Below, piece after piece: positions 32,402 through 44,809 of a DNA stretch of 64,000 bases. Both the position numbers and the translations under genes were made by a program. Every line of letters begins with the position of its first letter. The first letter of the stretch is position 1. The notes beneath the pieces are model-generated. The model did not search any database, had not been told where the DNA came from, and saw only the letters and a list, made by a program, of their open reading frames with translations. Source of the stretch: Sodiomyces alkalinus F11 (lineage: Eukaryota > Ascomycota > Sordariomycetes > Glomerellales > Plectosphaerellaceae); NCBI RefSeq assembly GCF_003711515.1, contig NW_021167094.1, positions 124,001 through 188,000 on the forward strand, given 5' to 3'.

Positions 32402-34050
32402 CTAGCTAACGTCTACTTAAATCTTAGTGACTTCTAGTAGGTACGGATTAGCGTCGGGGAAGCCCTAACACAATACTTCCCGATTCAGGATCTTAGCTAT
32501 ATCATTCTCCGTAAGCTCGGCCTCTTTTACTCCTCTACCGTCTTCTATAAAATCTCGTATAAAACTATAATACCCTTCTTATTATAGGACTTATAATAGC
32601 GCGCTATAACTATAGCGCGCCGAATAACTACCTCGGCGAGATTTATATCGTTAATATACCGTTTAGCTAGGTACTCGCGCTTATTGTCGTCTAGAGCACC
32701 GAGGGGGTCTAACTTTACGAGGTAAACTAGCTTCTTTATATACTAGAAGCTAATAAACAGGTTTAGTTCGGCTACGTTCTAAACGTTATAGTTTACCACG
32801 TACTTATTAAGGAAGGCGGCCGCCTAGATAATGGCCGGAAAAAGTAGTATAGCGGCGCGTAAACGCTATTTAATCTCTCCGAATATCTAATCCCGGTATA
32901 TAAATTCGCTAAAATTAACTAACTAAGAGGGATCGTTTAGATTAACGGCGAAGCTCTTAGCCGCTTAGGTATACAGGACTTCTTAGCTAAAGCGTAAAAA
33001 TATACGCTTCGCTAAAGGAGATAAAGTATAGCCTTAGTAGGGGCGTTTAGTGCCCGCGAGGGGCGAGGGAGCGCTAATAGTAATAGGTGCCGGTATACCT
33101 AGCCGTAACCTAGCGAGGACGGCGGTAGCGCTTTAGATAACTAGGGCCGGTATATTCTATAATAACTATAGGAAATTCTCGATAACGGCGATATAGGGCT
33201 TTATATTAGCCGGGTAATCTACTGTATTATAAAGGAAATCTACACTACTAATCTTATTATTCTATAGGCATTCTATTAAGTTTATTAATTTAAGGCTTAG
33301 GGATACTAGCTTATAAACCGTCTAAAGGACGTAGGAGGGCACTATCGCGTCGTAGAGCTATAGGGGGGGGGGTATTAAGGACTAATATCTAGGCGATAGT
33401 AATAGTGTTATCGCGCAGTAATAGTAAGCCTAAAATAATTACCGTATGACCTAGTTAACGGCTAAACGGGAGGTTAAGGAGGAACTAGCTATTAGCGGCC
33501 TTAGGAGCGTTATAATAAGCTATAGCTAGGTATTACTCGAATGTTTAGGGACACTAAGGCTAGCTAATAATATTAATATTATTATCTAGTAAAAACTAAG
33601 GCTAAGGATATAGGGCAACGATTTACTAAACGATATTAATAGGCACTACACGCTCTACTTTATCTACTAGGGCGAACACGGTACGGCGGAGTCGGCGGTT
33701 AATAGGGTTATCGTATCCGGTGTTAACGGCTTACTAGCGGTAGGAAGTAATAGTTAACTTATTATCGCGACGCTACTAATTAAATACTACGCTAATAGAC
33801 TATAAACTCGTAATAATACCGTTCTTATTCCCGAATAACATAACGGCTCTAAAATAGCCGTTAAAGGTAAGTTCTACGCCCGTTTTCCCCTTAGCAAAGT
33901 ACCTAAAGAATTTTTATATAAACTCTTAATCCTTTAAACGATAAACGTCGGTTAGGTACTCGACTATATAATACGTCGGGATACTTATTATAAACGAGTA
34001 GGTAATATTACGAGTACTCGATAAAATTAAAGGGAAGAAAGGGTATATAC
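32402..34050 (-). pseudogene. Unidentified degenerate ORF 3' of chromodomain
   Basis: On the minus strand one frame keeps a protein-like composition for about 540 codons, interrupted only by stops of the RIP type (TAG, TAA). Readable pieces include LTFNGYFRAVMLFGNKNG near 33,880-33,830, VRRTVFALVDK-like sequence near 33,690, VAELNLFISF near 32,800, and LDPLGALDDNKREYLAKRYI near 32,720-32,660, ending near 32,402. It lies downstream of the pol chromodomain, where most gypsy elements have only a short non-coding tail. I do not recognise the family; it may be an accessory ORF or remains of another inserted element. Confidence 0.45.
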
Positions 34051-34599
34051 GCGATATAATAAAAAGGTAATTAAGGGGACTACGCCTATTTACTTATATA
34101 AATAATAATAGTAATTATATACGAGTACTAAGAATTACTATATTTACGAAGCTAGTAATAATAATAAAGAGTAAGAGAAGATTAGTAAGCGTGGCCGGGC
34201 GTATAAGGAAATCTTTTTATAGCCGGGTAGGTAAGCGGGCTAATCTAGTAGAATAGCGCGGTTTACACTATTTTTAGTATTATTCTATATTATTTTTCTT
34301 TCGTATACCTACTATTTAAAGATCGAATAACCCTTATACTTTCCCTTACTTAAGTTCGAGGTCGTTCGCTATACCTAGATAACGCGTAGTTACCTCGGGT
34401 AACTTACTCTCCTTATTCGGTACCAGGCGGGGCTATAAGGCTAAGCCGTTATTCCTTAAAGGTCCTTTACTTTAAGTATCTTTTAATCCTCGGGTCCTTT
34501 TAATATCTCCTAATCCTAGCGCTTTATCCTTCTTCGCTTCTTTTATTACTACTTATAAGGTTTCTAAGGCTCTTTACTATTCCTTAAAGGCGTCGACTA

Positions 34600-37500
34600 T
34601 TTCCGGTATATCTATAGCTTTCTTTAGTATCTAAACGTTATACTAACTTAGCTATCCTTTCTATTAAATTAGGTACTCGGTGCGCGGCTTACCACGACCT
34701 TTCTTAGTAATTCTTTTATTAAGGATAGCGTTAATCTTATAATACTCGTATGAGTCGCGCCACTTATATCTGTCCTTATTAGGGTCGCTAGGATAAACGG
34801 GCCCTCCGTTAGCTATTTAGCCGGGGAATAAGTCCGTACCCGGTTCTTTTACCGGTTATAGATACGTAATACTAATAACGGGATAGATATTAAGCGTTAC
34901 GGGCAGTTCTAATAGATATACTAGTAGTAAAAACCTATTTCTTAATCTTAAATAGTCCTATTTATTACTAACCAAGCTTTATTAAGGGTTTACCGGGCAG
35001 CGAGTAACTATACCCGAGCTTAATAAAGACGAAGTCCCCGGGAGCGAACCGAACGCTATAATACTTCTTATTATATAGCCGTTTTATATATATCTAAGCT
35101 AAGGCAATAAACAGTTTAGCGTCTTCCTAGAATAGTTCCCGAGCGAACTACAGGTTCGTATCACCGATTATATTAAGGGGACTATTTATCCGCGTGCCGT
35201 ATAATAATTTATTTAGTAAATACCCTAAGACTTCGCTAAAAGCGTTATTTAGATTAAACTATAACACGACGATGCTCTTTATCTATAATACGTCTAGATA
35301 TATAGTAAGGAATATACGGATAGCGATTTCGACTATCTAATTCTTCCGTTTAGATAGTCCGTTAGTCTATAGGTGCTATACTATTAAGAATTTAAGTAGT
35401 GTGCCCGCCTCCTTCTAGAGCGTTATCTAAAAGGCGGATAGAAACTTAGGGTTATAATTTAAAATAATCCCGCGGAGAATACCCTAATTACCGAGCTAAA
35501 GGAACTAAAGGAGGACGTAAGCCTAGTCCTCCGTAGTATAGGAGGTATACCCCGGAATAAAGAGGGTAGCTTTAGTAAACTTATCCGTTACTGTAAAGAG
35601 GGAGTCGAATAGGGGAAAACCCTCCCTTTACTAGGGAGAGCTAGCTAAAGGCACCTCGGGTAAGCCAATAATAAAATTTATAGCGATAGTATAAAATAGA
35701 AGAAGGGGAGTTAAGATTAATTATATCTCGCCAAGCGGGCGCTAACGATTAGTCTAATTAATAGCGTACGTTATATAGTTAGTAATATAAGTCAGGATTT
35801 CCTTATAGAGCTTAGGAATAGCGAATCGGCTAACTAGCTTATACTAGGTTCTTTTAACGCCGAAGTAGTAGCGCTTATCGTAAACGGCCTAAATTAACTC
35901 CTAACAAAGGGAGAATAGGATATAAAGCCGATACTTCCCGCTCTATTCTAGATAGTAAAAAAGACCGTTTTCTAACTTAAAAGGAATCTTAACCGGCGAA
36001 TTATAGTCTTATAGCTAAGTAAGGATAAGTTCTTATTTAGTATTATTAGTATAATTATCGCTAATTCTTTATCGTAGATCGGCGTCTATTTTAAGCTCGG
36101 AAAAGTAATAAATAGCCTAATCGTGCTAAATCCGTTTTAGTTCCCTATCGTCTTCCGCTTCCGGAGGATTAGTTATAGGTAGCCGTGATAGGGCGTCGGC
36201 TATAATATTCGTTTTCCCGGGAATATACCGATAATCTAACTAAAACTAGCTAAAGAACTCTGAGAAGAGGATAAGCTTTATATTTAACCTAGTCTTATCT
36301 ATACTAGATAGCGTGGTAGACTTTATAATACCGACGGTAGTGGTATAGTCCGTAAGGACGATAGTTAGATTACAATAAACGGACTAAATAATAGTTCGGG
36401 TTTTACGAATGGCCTATACTAGGTAGGCGACCTTTAGTTTAGTCGGCTAGTACTTCTACTTAGCTATATTAAAACCCTTACTAATATAGAGTACCGGGCA
36501 AATAAGAGTCTTACTAATAGTACCTTTAGCGAGCTATTTAGTCTTATCGATAAGCTAGAATAATATAGCCGAGAACCCGTGCTCCTTAAAGGCGTTTAAC
36601 TAGATAAAAAGGATCTTCCTTAGGTCGTGGTAGAAAAGGCAGATATTAAAGGTAAAAGCGTCTATAATATCCTTAAATAACACTATCTCTTCCGCCGTAA
36701 GCTCGAATACTATTTATTTAGTATAGGCCTTATATACTTAGCCTTAGTCCTTTCCGAGCTAATAAGCCTCCGCGAGTAAGGTAGTCTTCTATTATCAAAG
36801 GGAGGCGATTCGGTAGGCGAACCTCGGAATAAGGTACCGTAGCTATTTAGTTATACTAATCTATTACTTAAGCGATTAAAGCGATAATAGCAGACGAATC
36901 CTTTATAGGGTATTAGTGCGTTCCTTTATATTAAAAAGGCCTAAAGTATCGACCTCGAATCCTAAAAGCTATACCGATAGGTAACCGATACAGGATTTAC
37001 CCGGGGAGATAAAGATCCGTTTCTAGCTAAATAGTAATAGGACGGTTTTTAGATATTAGGCGTATTCCTCCTTAGCGTTAAAGGCCACGATAATATCATT
37101 AATAAAGGCGGCGGCGAACTTCTTATATGGCTGGAGCAGCTTATCTATATAGTATTAGGTATAGGCCAGCGAATTACGGAAGCCTATAAAAGCGACCTTT
37201 AAACGTTCCTATCCCCGATATAAAATAATAGAAAACCTTTTACAGTACGGCTTATACACCGGGAACTAGTGGAAGAAGGCTTAAGTGTTAGTAATAGAGA
37301 TAAACTTCTTACCCCGGAGGCGCCGGATTATCTTATCCTATAACGGTATCGGATATACGTCGGGAATAATAACCTTATTTAGGGCACGGAGATTAACTAT
37401 TATCCTGCCTTTATGCTTTCCGTTTACGGTTCGCTATATAATAAATACTAAGGTCCTAAATAGTATAGGCTAAGTTAGCTATTCTATTTATCCTTACTTA

Positions 37501-37603
37501 TAGAGTTCGTTAAGGGTCTTATCTAAAAATCGCTAGTTATCCCGGCTAAGGGGATATAGCTTCTGGCTAATCTTCTAATTATACTATCTGTCGACTAAAG
37601 GGA
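34600..37603 (-). pseudogene. Chromovirus pol: RT, RNase H, integrase, chromodomain
   Basis: Minus-strand continuation of the older gypsy polyprotein, ending at the target duplication of the inserted element. RT core: KVAFIGFRNSLAYT, then PYKKFAAAFINDIIVAF, where the YxDD-type motif reads IND, consistent with a G-to-A change in the second Asp codon. Integrase tail: FAPGDFVFIKLG and SYSLPGKP. Chromodomain: YEYYKINAILNKRITKKG then GKPRTEYLI. Many in-frame stops make it non-functional. Confidence 0.75.
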
Positions 37604-37608
37604 CCTTT
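37604..37608. repeat. Young gypsy target-site duplication, left copy
   Basis: CCTTT directly before the left LTR; repeated at 44805-44809 after the right LTR. Confidence 0.85.
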
Positions 37609-38117
37609 TATTACGACGGCTTCCGGTCCTCTATAGTATAGCGGACGATAGTGGACTGGCGTCGAGGTTTTAGTTCAAAATAAGAAGAGGATGTTAACTA
37701 AAGAGCAGTAACTGTCGTTCGTAGTGTTTGGTCGTAGTTACGTCGTAAAGACTAGGCGTCTTCTTCATAAGGTAGAGTCAGACGTAGACTAATAGTCCAG
37801 GTGAAGACTTAGATTGATCGATGTCTTGTTCTCTAATAGAAGCAAGACCTAGGATACTCTGGTATATATATGTGTTTCCGGTGTCTGGATCGATATCCTC
37901 TCACTATAATCCTCCCAGGATTATGGGCTGTCCTGGATGATCCCTTCGGATTATAGGGATCATCTGTCGAGTCCTTCGATCTGGTAGTCACGTGTCCGCA
38001 CACGTGACCCGCGTTCCTCCTGACTCAGCTTGCCCTTCGTGCCATAGTGATATCCATACTTAAGACCCAGGGTCCCGTAGTGGCCTCGGCCCGGGCCTTA
38101 TCTTATTGGCCGTAATA
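37609..38117 (-). repeat. Young gypsy LTR, left (3') copy, 509 bp
   Basis: Begins TATTACGACGG (RIP-changed TGTTACGACGG) and ends GCCGTAATA where the right copy ends GCCGTAACA. Same length as 44296-44804 and nearly identical; differences are C/T and G/A. Confidence 0.92.
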
Positions 38118-38313
38118 TTACCTCCCTCCTTCTAGGTTACTATCCTAGTATCTATAAGTACGTGTTCCCCGCTCTTCGGCCTATTCCTTGTTTTTCTTTT
38201 CTACTAACTATCCTCCCACTATATTAGGCTATGTTAATAAATCTTCCTCGCGTCACCTAAAAACCGAAAGGCGTGACGTTCTTTTATAACTTCTCCTCCA
38301 GAACCCTTCCGCC

Positions 38314-38741
38314 ATGGATCGTCCTTNNNNNNNNNNNNNNNNNNNNNNNNNAAAAGTAATCAGCCCCGTTACGACGCTAAGGGGCTAACCCCTTAATAAC
38401 TTCGCAAAATCGGGGATAATTATTCGAAGGTAGAGGCGGAACTCGAAGCCGCCGAGGATAAGCTCGCGTAGTCGATGGCGAAGGTCTAACGTTTGAGAAG
38501 GCAGAAAAAGTTATGGTTTAAAAAGATAATACGGGCGGTTTCCCGAGGTATCGATAGTGTGGAGGAACTAGAGTGTGTGGAGAAGGAAGAGGCTAATCGG
38601 GAGCGTAAGCGGTCCTCCAGCGGTCATCCCTCTTCTTCGTCCTTTAAGCACCTTCCTAACGGTTTTATAGATAACTAGGATACCGTATACCCGGATATAG
38701 TTTTATCTCCTTCGGTGCTTACGGAGTTTAGCGTGGTATAA
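38314..38741 (+). pseudogene. Antisense ORF inside the young gypsy element
   Basis: Plus-strand frame opposite in orientation to gag-pol, beside the 3' LTR. A candidate start ATGGATCGTCC at 38314 is followed by the N-gap; the frame then reads from 38,352 to TAA at 38,739-38,741 with a few RIP-type stops. The longest clean part (38493-38678) includes RRQKKLWFKKIIRAVSRGID and SVEELECVEKEEANRERKR, a basic/acidic helical protein. I recall similar Lys/Arg-rich 'LRKQK...' proteins annotated as hypothetical in many fungal genomes next to retroelements. Function unknown. Confidence 0.5.
38327..38351. other. Assembly gap (25 N)
   Basis: Run of 25 unknown bases just after the candidate start of the antisense ORF; the true length may differ. 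Confidence 1.
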
Positions 38742-38899
38742 GGTGCAGGAGTGTTTAGCCCTAGGTCCTAATAGTGTTTTATCGGTATTACTTCAGGAGT
38801 TACTTATAATTAATCAGGTTTTCTCTGGGTTCCTAGGTGTTATCGCCGTGGTCGTAATTTTTCTATTTTATAAAATACTCGGTGCTATCTAGCGTCTCT

Positions 38900-41800
38900 C
38901 GGTGATCAAGGATTCATTCTACTTCGTACACGTCACTAGTATCGACCACGATCGTGTCTTATATTATTATTACGTTTTTTAGTGCTAGTTCAAGTAGTAA
39001 GATATAGAAATTATTATATATCCTTATTATCGGAGGTAGTAATAGAATATAGTTCGTATCTAATTTTTTCTCTAGGATTTTAAACGGTCCTAATTTTTTA
39101 AAATCTAATTTATCGTTTAGTCGCTATATTTTAATGTTTTTGCGAATAAGGTAGGCGCGGTCCCCCCTTAAAAGGGTTAGTCCCTTAATCCTCGATTAAT
39201 TCGTATATCTGCTTATTCGTGTCCTGACTATCTCTAGGTCGGTTCGTAGTTCTTCGTGTAATTTTTTTATGCTTTTAACTATTCTTATCGCTCTTAGTGC
39301 GTCTAGTCCTTCTAAAGGTTTTCTAAATACTATCAGGGTATATCCGTAATTTACTTCGAACGGTGTTTTCTTTATTAACTCATTCAACGAGCTATTATAT
39401 ATAAACTATATAAGTGGCAGGTATTACACCTAATTATCTTATTCGTGCCCTACGTAGCATCGTAAGTACTATTCTAGGACTTAGTTTATAATTTCGGTTT
39501 ATCCGTCCGTTATAGGGTAAAACGCTATCGAATACTTATATTTCGTTCCTAGCTAGCTTATAACTGCTTTCCAGAAGTTACTAGTAAAGAGCTTATCTCT
39601 GTCCGTGATGATTTCGTTCGGTGCGCCGTGATCCCTAATTAGGCGGTCGATAAAGATACTTACTAGTTCTTCTACTATAGTGTTTTTAATATATAGAATA
39701 TAAAGAGTATATTTCGTGAATCGGTCGATAATCACGAATATACTATCGTAGGCGGTTCCTATTACTGGATCTTTAGATACCGGAAATCCTATCACGAAGT
39801 CTATTATAATCGATTTCCATAGTCCGTCTGCTACTAGTAGTGGCTTTAGTAGTCCGTAAGGTTTATACCGGCTACTCTTTGCTTTCTAGTAAATATCGTA
39901 GTTACGAACGAAGTCCCGGACTCGTTCTTTAGTTCCTGTGTAGCCGTATTATTATCGTAATCGGTGGTATATTTTATAAATTCCTTAATATCTATATATC
40001 GGCGAGGCGTATACTTCTTTAAATATAGTATCGGTTATCCGATCGATACTATTTACCTCTCTATCCTTTAGAGTAAGAGCTTCTCCTTCCTATTAAAGTA
40101 TAGCTTACGGTTTAGGTGATTCGTTAGGCGTCCCTAGTCGGCTAAGTGCGTCTACACGACTATTTTCGCTCCCTTTTATATACTGAATATAGAAATTAAA
40201 CTCGGCTAGGAATTCTGCCTATCGGATTTATCGTTTATTAAGATCCTTAGTAATAGTGAATTACGCGAGGTTCTTATAATCCGTGTAGACTTATACCGGG
40301 TGTCTTATCCCTAATAGATACGGTCTCCATTCTTTAAAGGCTTTAATAACAGCTATTAGCTCTTTATCGTGGATTTAATAGTTAAGTTCTGGTCCACTGA
40401 GTTTCTTGGATATAAAGGCTACAGGGTGTAGTCTTCCTTCTGCGTCGCGCTATCCGAGTTATACTCCTAGAGCCTAGTCGGATACGTCTATTTCGAGTTC
40501 GTATTCTTTATCGGGGTCTAGCATTACTAAGATAGGTTCGCTGGTGACCCTTCCTTTAAGAGCTTAGAATGCTTCTTCTATTCTCTCGTTCTATTCAAAG
40601 TTAAGTCCCCTTTTGGTTGCTTTAGTTAAGGGGATAGTAATCTTACTATAGTCCTTAATAAATCGCCGATAGTAGTTCACGAGTCCGAGAAAGGACTAAA
40701 TATCACGAACATTCTAGGGTCGTGGCTACTTAGAGACGTATTAGACTTTCGCCTTATCTATATAGATCTTATTAGGTCGTATCGTATAACCTAAAAAGTT
40801 AACTTCTTACGTGTGGAATTGAACTTTTTCTGGTTTAACTAATAGGTCGGCGTTTTATAGGAGTTGTAGGATCGTGTGAACGTGTTGTCGGTATTCTTCG
40901 AGTGTCTTAGAGAAGATTAGGATATTATCCAGGTACACCATAACGAAGTGGTCTAGATACTTCCTTAGGACGTCGTTAATAAGTGTCTAGAACGATACCG
41001 GCGTATTTATTAGCCTAAAAGGCATAACGAGGTACTCGAAATATCCTCGCTTCGTTCGAAACGCTATCTTCCACTCTTCTCCTTCCTTAATCCTAATTAA
41101 GTTATAGGCTCCTTTTAAGTCGAGTGCTATAAACTATTACGCTCTAACTAGCTAATCTTATATTTCTAAGATAAAAGGTAGTGGGTAGCGGTTCTTAATA
41201 GTTATATCGTTAAGTTATCGATAATCGATATATAGTTATAGTTTACCGTTTTTCTTTAGTATAAATAGGATCGGGTATCCTACCGGTGATTATAATACTC
41301 TGATATAGCCTTTTACTAGTATTTCTTCGAGATATTCTTCTAAGGTATCTAATTCCTTCTAGTTCAGCCCGTAAATTAGAAAGAATTTTAGGTGTGTCCC
41401 TTCTTTTAGGGGTATCTTGTAATTATAGTATCGGTGTTTCGGTAATCCGGTCTCTAGATTTTCGGTAAATAGCTTCCTGTATTTACGGTATTCTAGTAAT
41501 ACCTTAGCGAGTTTATCGTGATCGCCTATTACTAGTCCTTTTTCTGTTTAGATAATCTGGTAGATTCCTTTAATAATATTAGTTATATATTAGTGGTTAT
41601 GCCGTTACTGCTATCTTGAAGTCTTTCGTACTTCCTTCGCCTTAGTCCCTGCCTTCTAGCGGTTATCTAAGTCTCCCTAAGGCTCCTTCGTCGATAAGTC
41701 TTTCTGCTATTTTCGACGGATTTCGGGATCGGGTAAGGTTTCCTTTATAGTCTCCTGCTTACTCTTTAATCTCCACCGGAGCTAGCTAAGCTTCTAGTCT

Positions 41801-43000
41801 ATATCGGGATTCTATTCGTTAAACCATAGTTCGCTAAGGATAACGTCCTTATAACCTATATCGTATATATCGAACTTTATTATTCTAGTCTTATTCTGGA
41901 TTTTAGCCTAAAGGTGTATAGTCTCCTGGTTAATAATGACTTCTTCGTGGGACTGGTTCTTTCCCGTATACGGAGTAATCTCGTACTCCTCTTCTAAGTA
42001 TTTCCTAACCTATAGAATAAAGAACTTTCTTATAGCTACCGGTAAGATAAAGTTTCCTGCTACGCCTATATCTAATAGTGCGTTTATCTTATATTCGTTA
42101 AGTCGTATTCTAATATAATAGTGCCCTATATTACTACGTGTTATAGAGTATATCTGTTAAGTGCCTCTCGTATACTCCTAGCGATAGTATACTCTTAGTT
42201 TTTTACCCGTTTAGCTCGGTATTCGAGGGATATTTCCTTATCTAAGAACCCGTACTAGATTAAAAGTCGTTCTATCCGTCGTAGGTATTCGTCGAGGGCC
42301 TAGAAGCGTGATTCCTAAGCTTCTCGGTCTTATCCTAGTTATCGGATTTTCTTAGAAGCGTATGTTACGTAGCTAATAGTATCGTATTTATCTAACCGGT
42401 GCTTATAGTAATTATGCCTAGGTAATTAATCGTCCGATCCTTATAGGCTTACTACCCGGTCGGTAAGAGTGTCTTAATCCTCCTAAGCGTGGTAAGGTCG
42501 CTAACGCGTAGCTTATGACTATCCCTTACTAGTGTTTATCGGTACTATACGGTAGGCTTTGCTAAGGTCCGGTTTAGTGAAACGGACTTAGTGGGTTTAT
42601 CCTAGTGGTTCCTCCGCGAGCTGGTCGAGTATCCGTAGCTAGATAGCTTTTTCCTCGACTAGGTCGGCTACTTCTAGGGGTTAATACTAGAAGTTTGCGT
42701 GGTTACCCGGGATTCCGTCGGACTCCGTTTCCTAATCTTGCTCTTCGAGCTTGGCGATTCTCTCTCGGGCACGATCTTCTCCCTCCTGGATTTCTAAGAT
42801 CTACTTCTGCCTCTTAGCTTCTTCTTTTATCTATCCGTATTTTTAAAGGATTTCTGCGATAGTTTATAAAGCTAGTTTATCCTTATCCTAGTCGGGAATC
42901 TCGAGGCTATAGTCGTTATCGTACTCGTTACTAGATACTATAGCGAGTATCTTCCGGGGTCTCTTAGGGTAGTACCTAGCTCCGTCTTTCCCTGATTAGT
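38900..43000 (-). pseudogene. Young gypsy pol (protease-RT-RNase H-integrase)
   Basis: Minus-strand polyprotein read in gypsy order. RT: PVGYPILFILKKNGKL (about 41,280-41,240), [20 protein letters not shown] (about 41,140-41,080), [11 protein letters not shown] (about 41,045-41,010), and VYLDNILIF near 40,940-40,915, where the second Asp of YxDD reads Asn. The RNase H-like part includes HPVAFISKKLSGPELNY (about 40,440-40,385). Integrase: open frame 39795-39553 with SIFVIIDRFTKYTLYI and HGAPNEIITDRDKLFTSNFW, and tail 39387-39196 with TPFEVNYGY. In-frame TAG and TAA codons are scattered, so it is inactive. Confidence 0.85.
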
Positions 43001-43099
43001 GTGTTAGATAATAGTTATCGTAGTAGGCCGCCTAATAGAGGTTAACGTGTGGTATTTCGTCCCTATGAATTTCCAGGTATCTAATAGCGTTGATTTCCT

Positions 43100-44255
43100 T
43101 CTAGGGTCTTTCTTTCTTAATCGTATTTGCTTATCGTTGCGGTCGTTCTTTCTTAGGTTTATCATAGTCGCGTGCGTAGTGACCTAGTCTATCGCAGTTA
43201 TAATACTTAACTTTCGTTATATCCCTTTTGCCCTGCTTATCGCTCTATCGGTTAATATTATCGAGCTTTATAGGTCTACTATAGTATCTATATAAGGTGT
43301 TTCCGAACTAGCGTAGGTATAATTATTTCTTCTTCGAATTAGCTATATAGAATAGAACGCTTATTTAATATTTTTTCTAATAGCGTCGTTTATAGTTCCG
43401 GTTATCGATACGAATTACTATTATAGTATATTCGCTAAACGTCTTAGGTCGGTCTAATCGGTATAGTTTATCCTTTACTTCTTCCTTAAGTCCTTAGTAG
43501 TACCGATCTATAAAGGGCTTATCCGGGTAGCTAAGCTTTAATAAGATTTACTAGAATCTCGTAGTATAGTCTATAGCTAACTTAGTCTAACGTAGCTAGC
43601 TTAGTTATTTAGCCGCGACTTATTCCTTATCGGGCTAGCCGAAGATAGCGTTAAGTCTTTCGACAAATACGTCGAAGTTCTTAAAGATTGCCGTGGTCCC
43701 GGGCTTCCTTAGGACCTTTATTCCTATATTTTCTAGGTAGTCCCTGTGGATGGATTCGAACTATTCGTGCGCGTCTCCCGTAAGGAGTGCCGCGGTATAG
43801 AGTACCTTGGTTTCTTCCGTACGGATGCTGTCCTAGTAAAACAGGAGGTAGCCTTGGAGCTAGGTAATAAAGCTCTGAAACTGCCCTCGAGTCCCGTCGT
43901 ACTTAGGGGGTATAGGGTATCTGTACTTAGCCCCGACTCCAGGATAGTTTAGCTGAGCTCTTAGGGTCGTATTCTCCCCCTGAAGCTGAGTGATTATGTC
44001 GCGAATCTGCTGAAGGTCGTTGCCTCCTCTAGTGGCAGTGGTAGGCGTCGCGGTGCTTATAGCGTTCGTGGTACGGTTATTATTGTTTGATATATTAGAA
44101 GAGTGATTGTTGGCTACTTCGTCGTCTTGTTGAGTTTGTTCTGGTCCTTCCTCTTCGTCGGAGGAACTAGATTCTTCAGACGATAATTCTTCTTCAGATA
44201 AAGTGACTTTTTCTTCCTTGGGCGAAGTAGCTTCTGCTTCGGGCGTACTGCTTAT
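43100..44255 (-). pseudogene. Young gypsy gag
   Basis: Minus-strand gag. The N-terminal part (about 44,252-43,900) stays open and is acidic and Ser-rich (SEEELSSEESSSSDEEEGPE). The retrotransposon-gag core follows, with stops accumulating leftward, then a CCHC knuckle near 43,210-43,160 (YNCDRLGHYARDYDKPKKE, with one Cys changed to Tyr). The likely start codon at 44255-44253 reads ATA, consistent with ATG damaged by a TpG-to-TpA change. Confidence 0.75.
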
Positions 44256-44295
44256 TAGCTGTCAAGGTTAGCTTACCGAACAGGATCGATTAAAA

Positions 44296-44804
44296 TATTA
44301 CGACGGCTTCCGGTCCTCTATAGTATAGCGGACGATAATGGACTAACGTCGAGGTTTTAGTTTGAAATAAGAAGAGGATATTAACTAAAGAGTAGTAACT
44401 ATCGTTCGTAGTGTTTGGTCGTAGTTATGTTATAAAGACTAGGCGTTTTCTTTATAAGGTAGAGTTAGACGTAGACTAATAGTCCAGGTGAAGACTTAGA
44501 TTAATCGATGTCTTATTCTCTAATAGAAGTAAGACCTAGGATACTCTGGTATATATATGTGTTTCCGGTGTCTGGATCGATATCCTCTCACTATGATCCT
44601 CCTAGGATCATGGGCTGTCCTGGATGATCCCTTCGGATCATAGGGATCATCTGTCGAGTCCTTCGATCTGGTGGTCACGTGTCCGTATACGTAACCCGCG
44701 TTCCTCCTGACTCAGCTTGCCCTTCGTGCTATAGTGATATCCATACTTAAGACCCAGGGTCCCGTAGTGGCCTTGGCCCGGGCCTTGTCTTGTTAGCCGT
44801 AACA
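44296..44804 (-). repeat. Young gypsy LTR, right (5') copy, 509 bp
   Basis: Partner of 37609-38117. Begins TATTACGACGG and ends CCGTAACA. Shares the inverted-repeat-like block of GGATCAT/ATGATCC repeats near 44,595-44,655. Confidence 0.92.
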
Positions 44805-44809
44805 CCTTT
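44805..44809. repeat. Young gypsy target-site duplication, right copy
   Basis: CCTTT, matching 37604-37608. Chromovirus coding sequence resumes immediately after it. Confidence 0.85.

Larger units (their letters stand above)
37609..44804 (-). mobile_element. Young Ty3/gypsy element (7.2 kb)
   Basis: Complete in outline: 509-bp LTRs at both ends, CCTTT target duplication, minus-strand gag with a CCHC knuckle, protease, RT, RNase H and integrase, plus an antisense plus-strand ORF beside the left LTR. It splits the chromovirus between protease and RT, so it is the younger of the two. It has fewer RIP changes than its host: CpA and TpG persist in the LTRs and gag, and several frames of 60-80 codons stay open. 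The element is still dead because pol has in-frame stops and a changed RT active site. A 25-N gap lies at 38,327-38,351. Confidence 0.9.

Noticed and set aside
37285..37473. 62-codon plus-strand frame in the island
   Set aside because: Antisense to chromovirus RT coding trace; no resemblance to a protein family.
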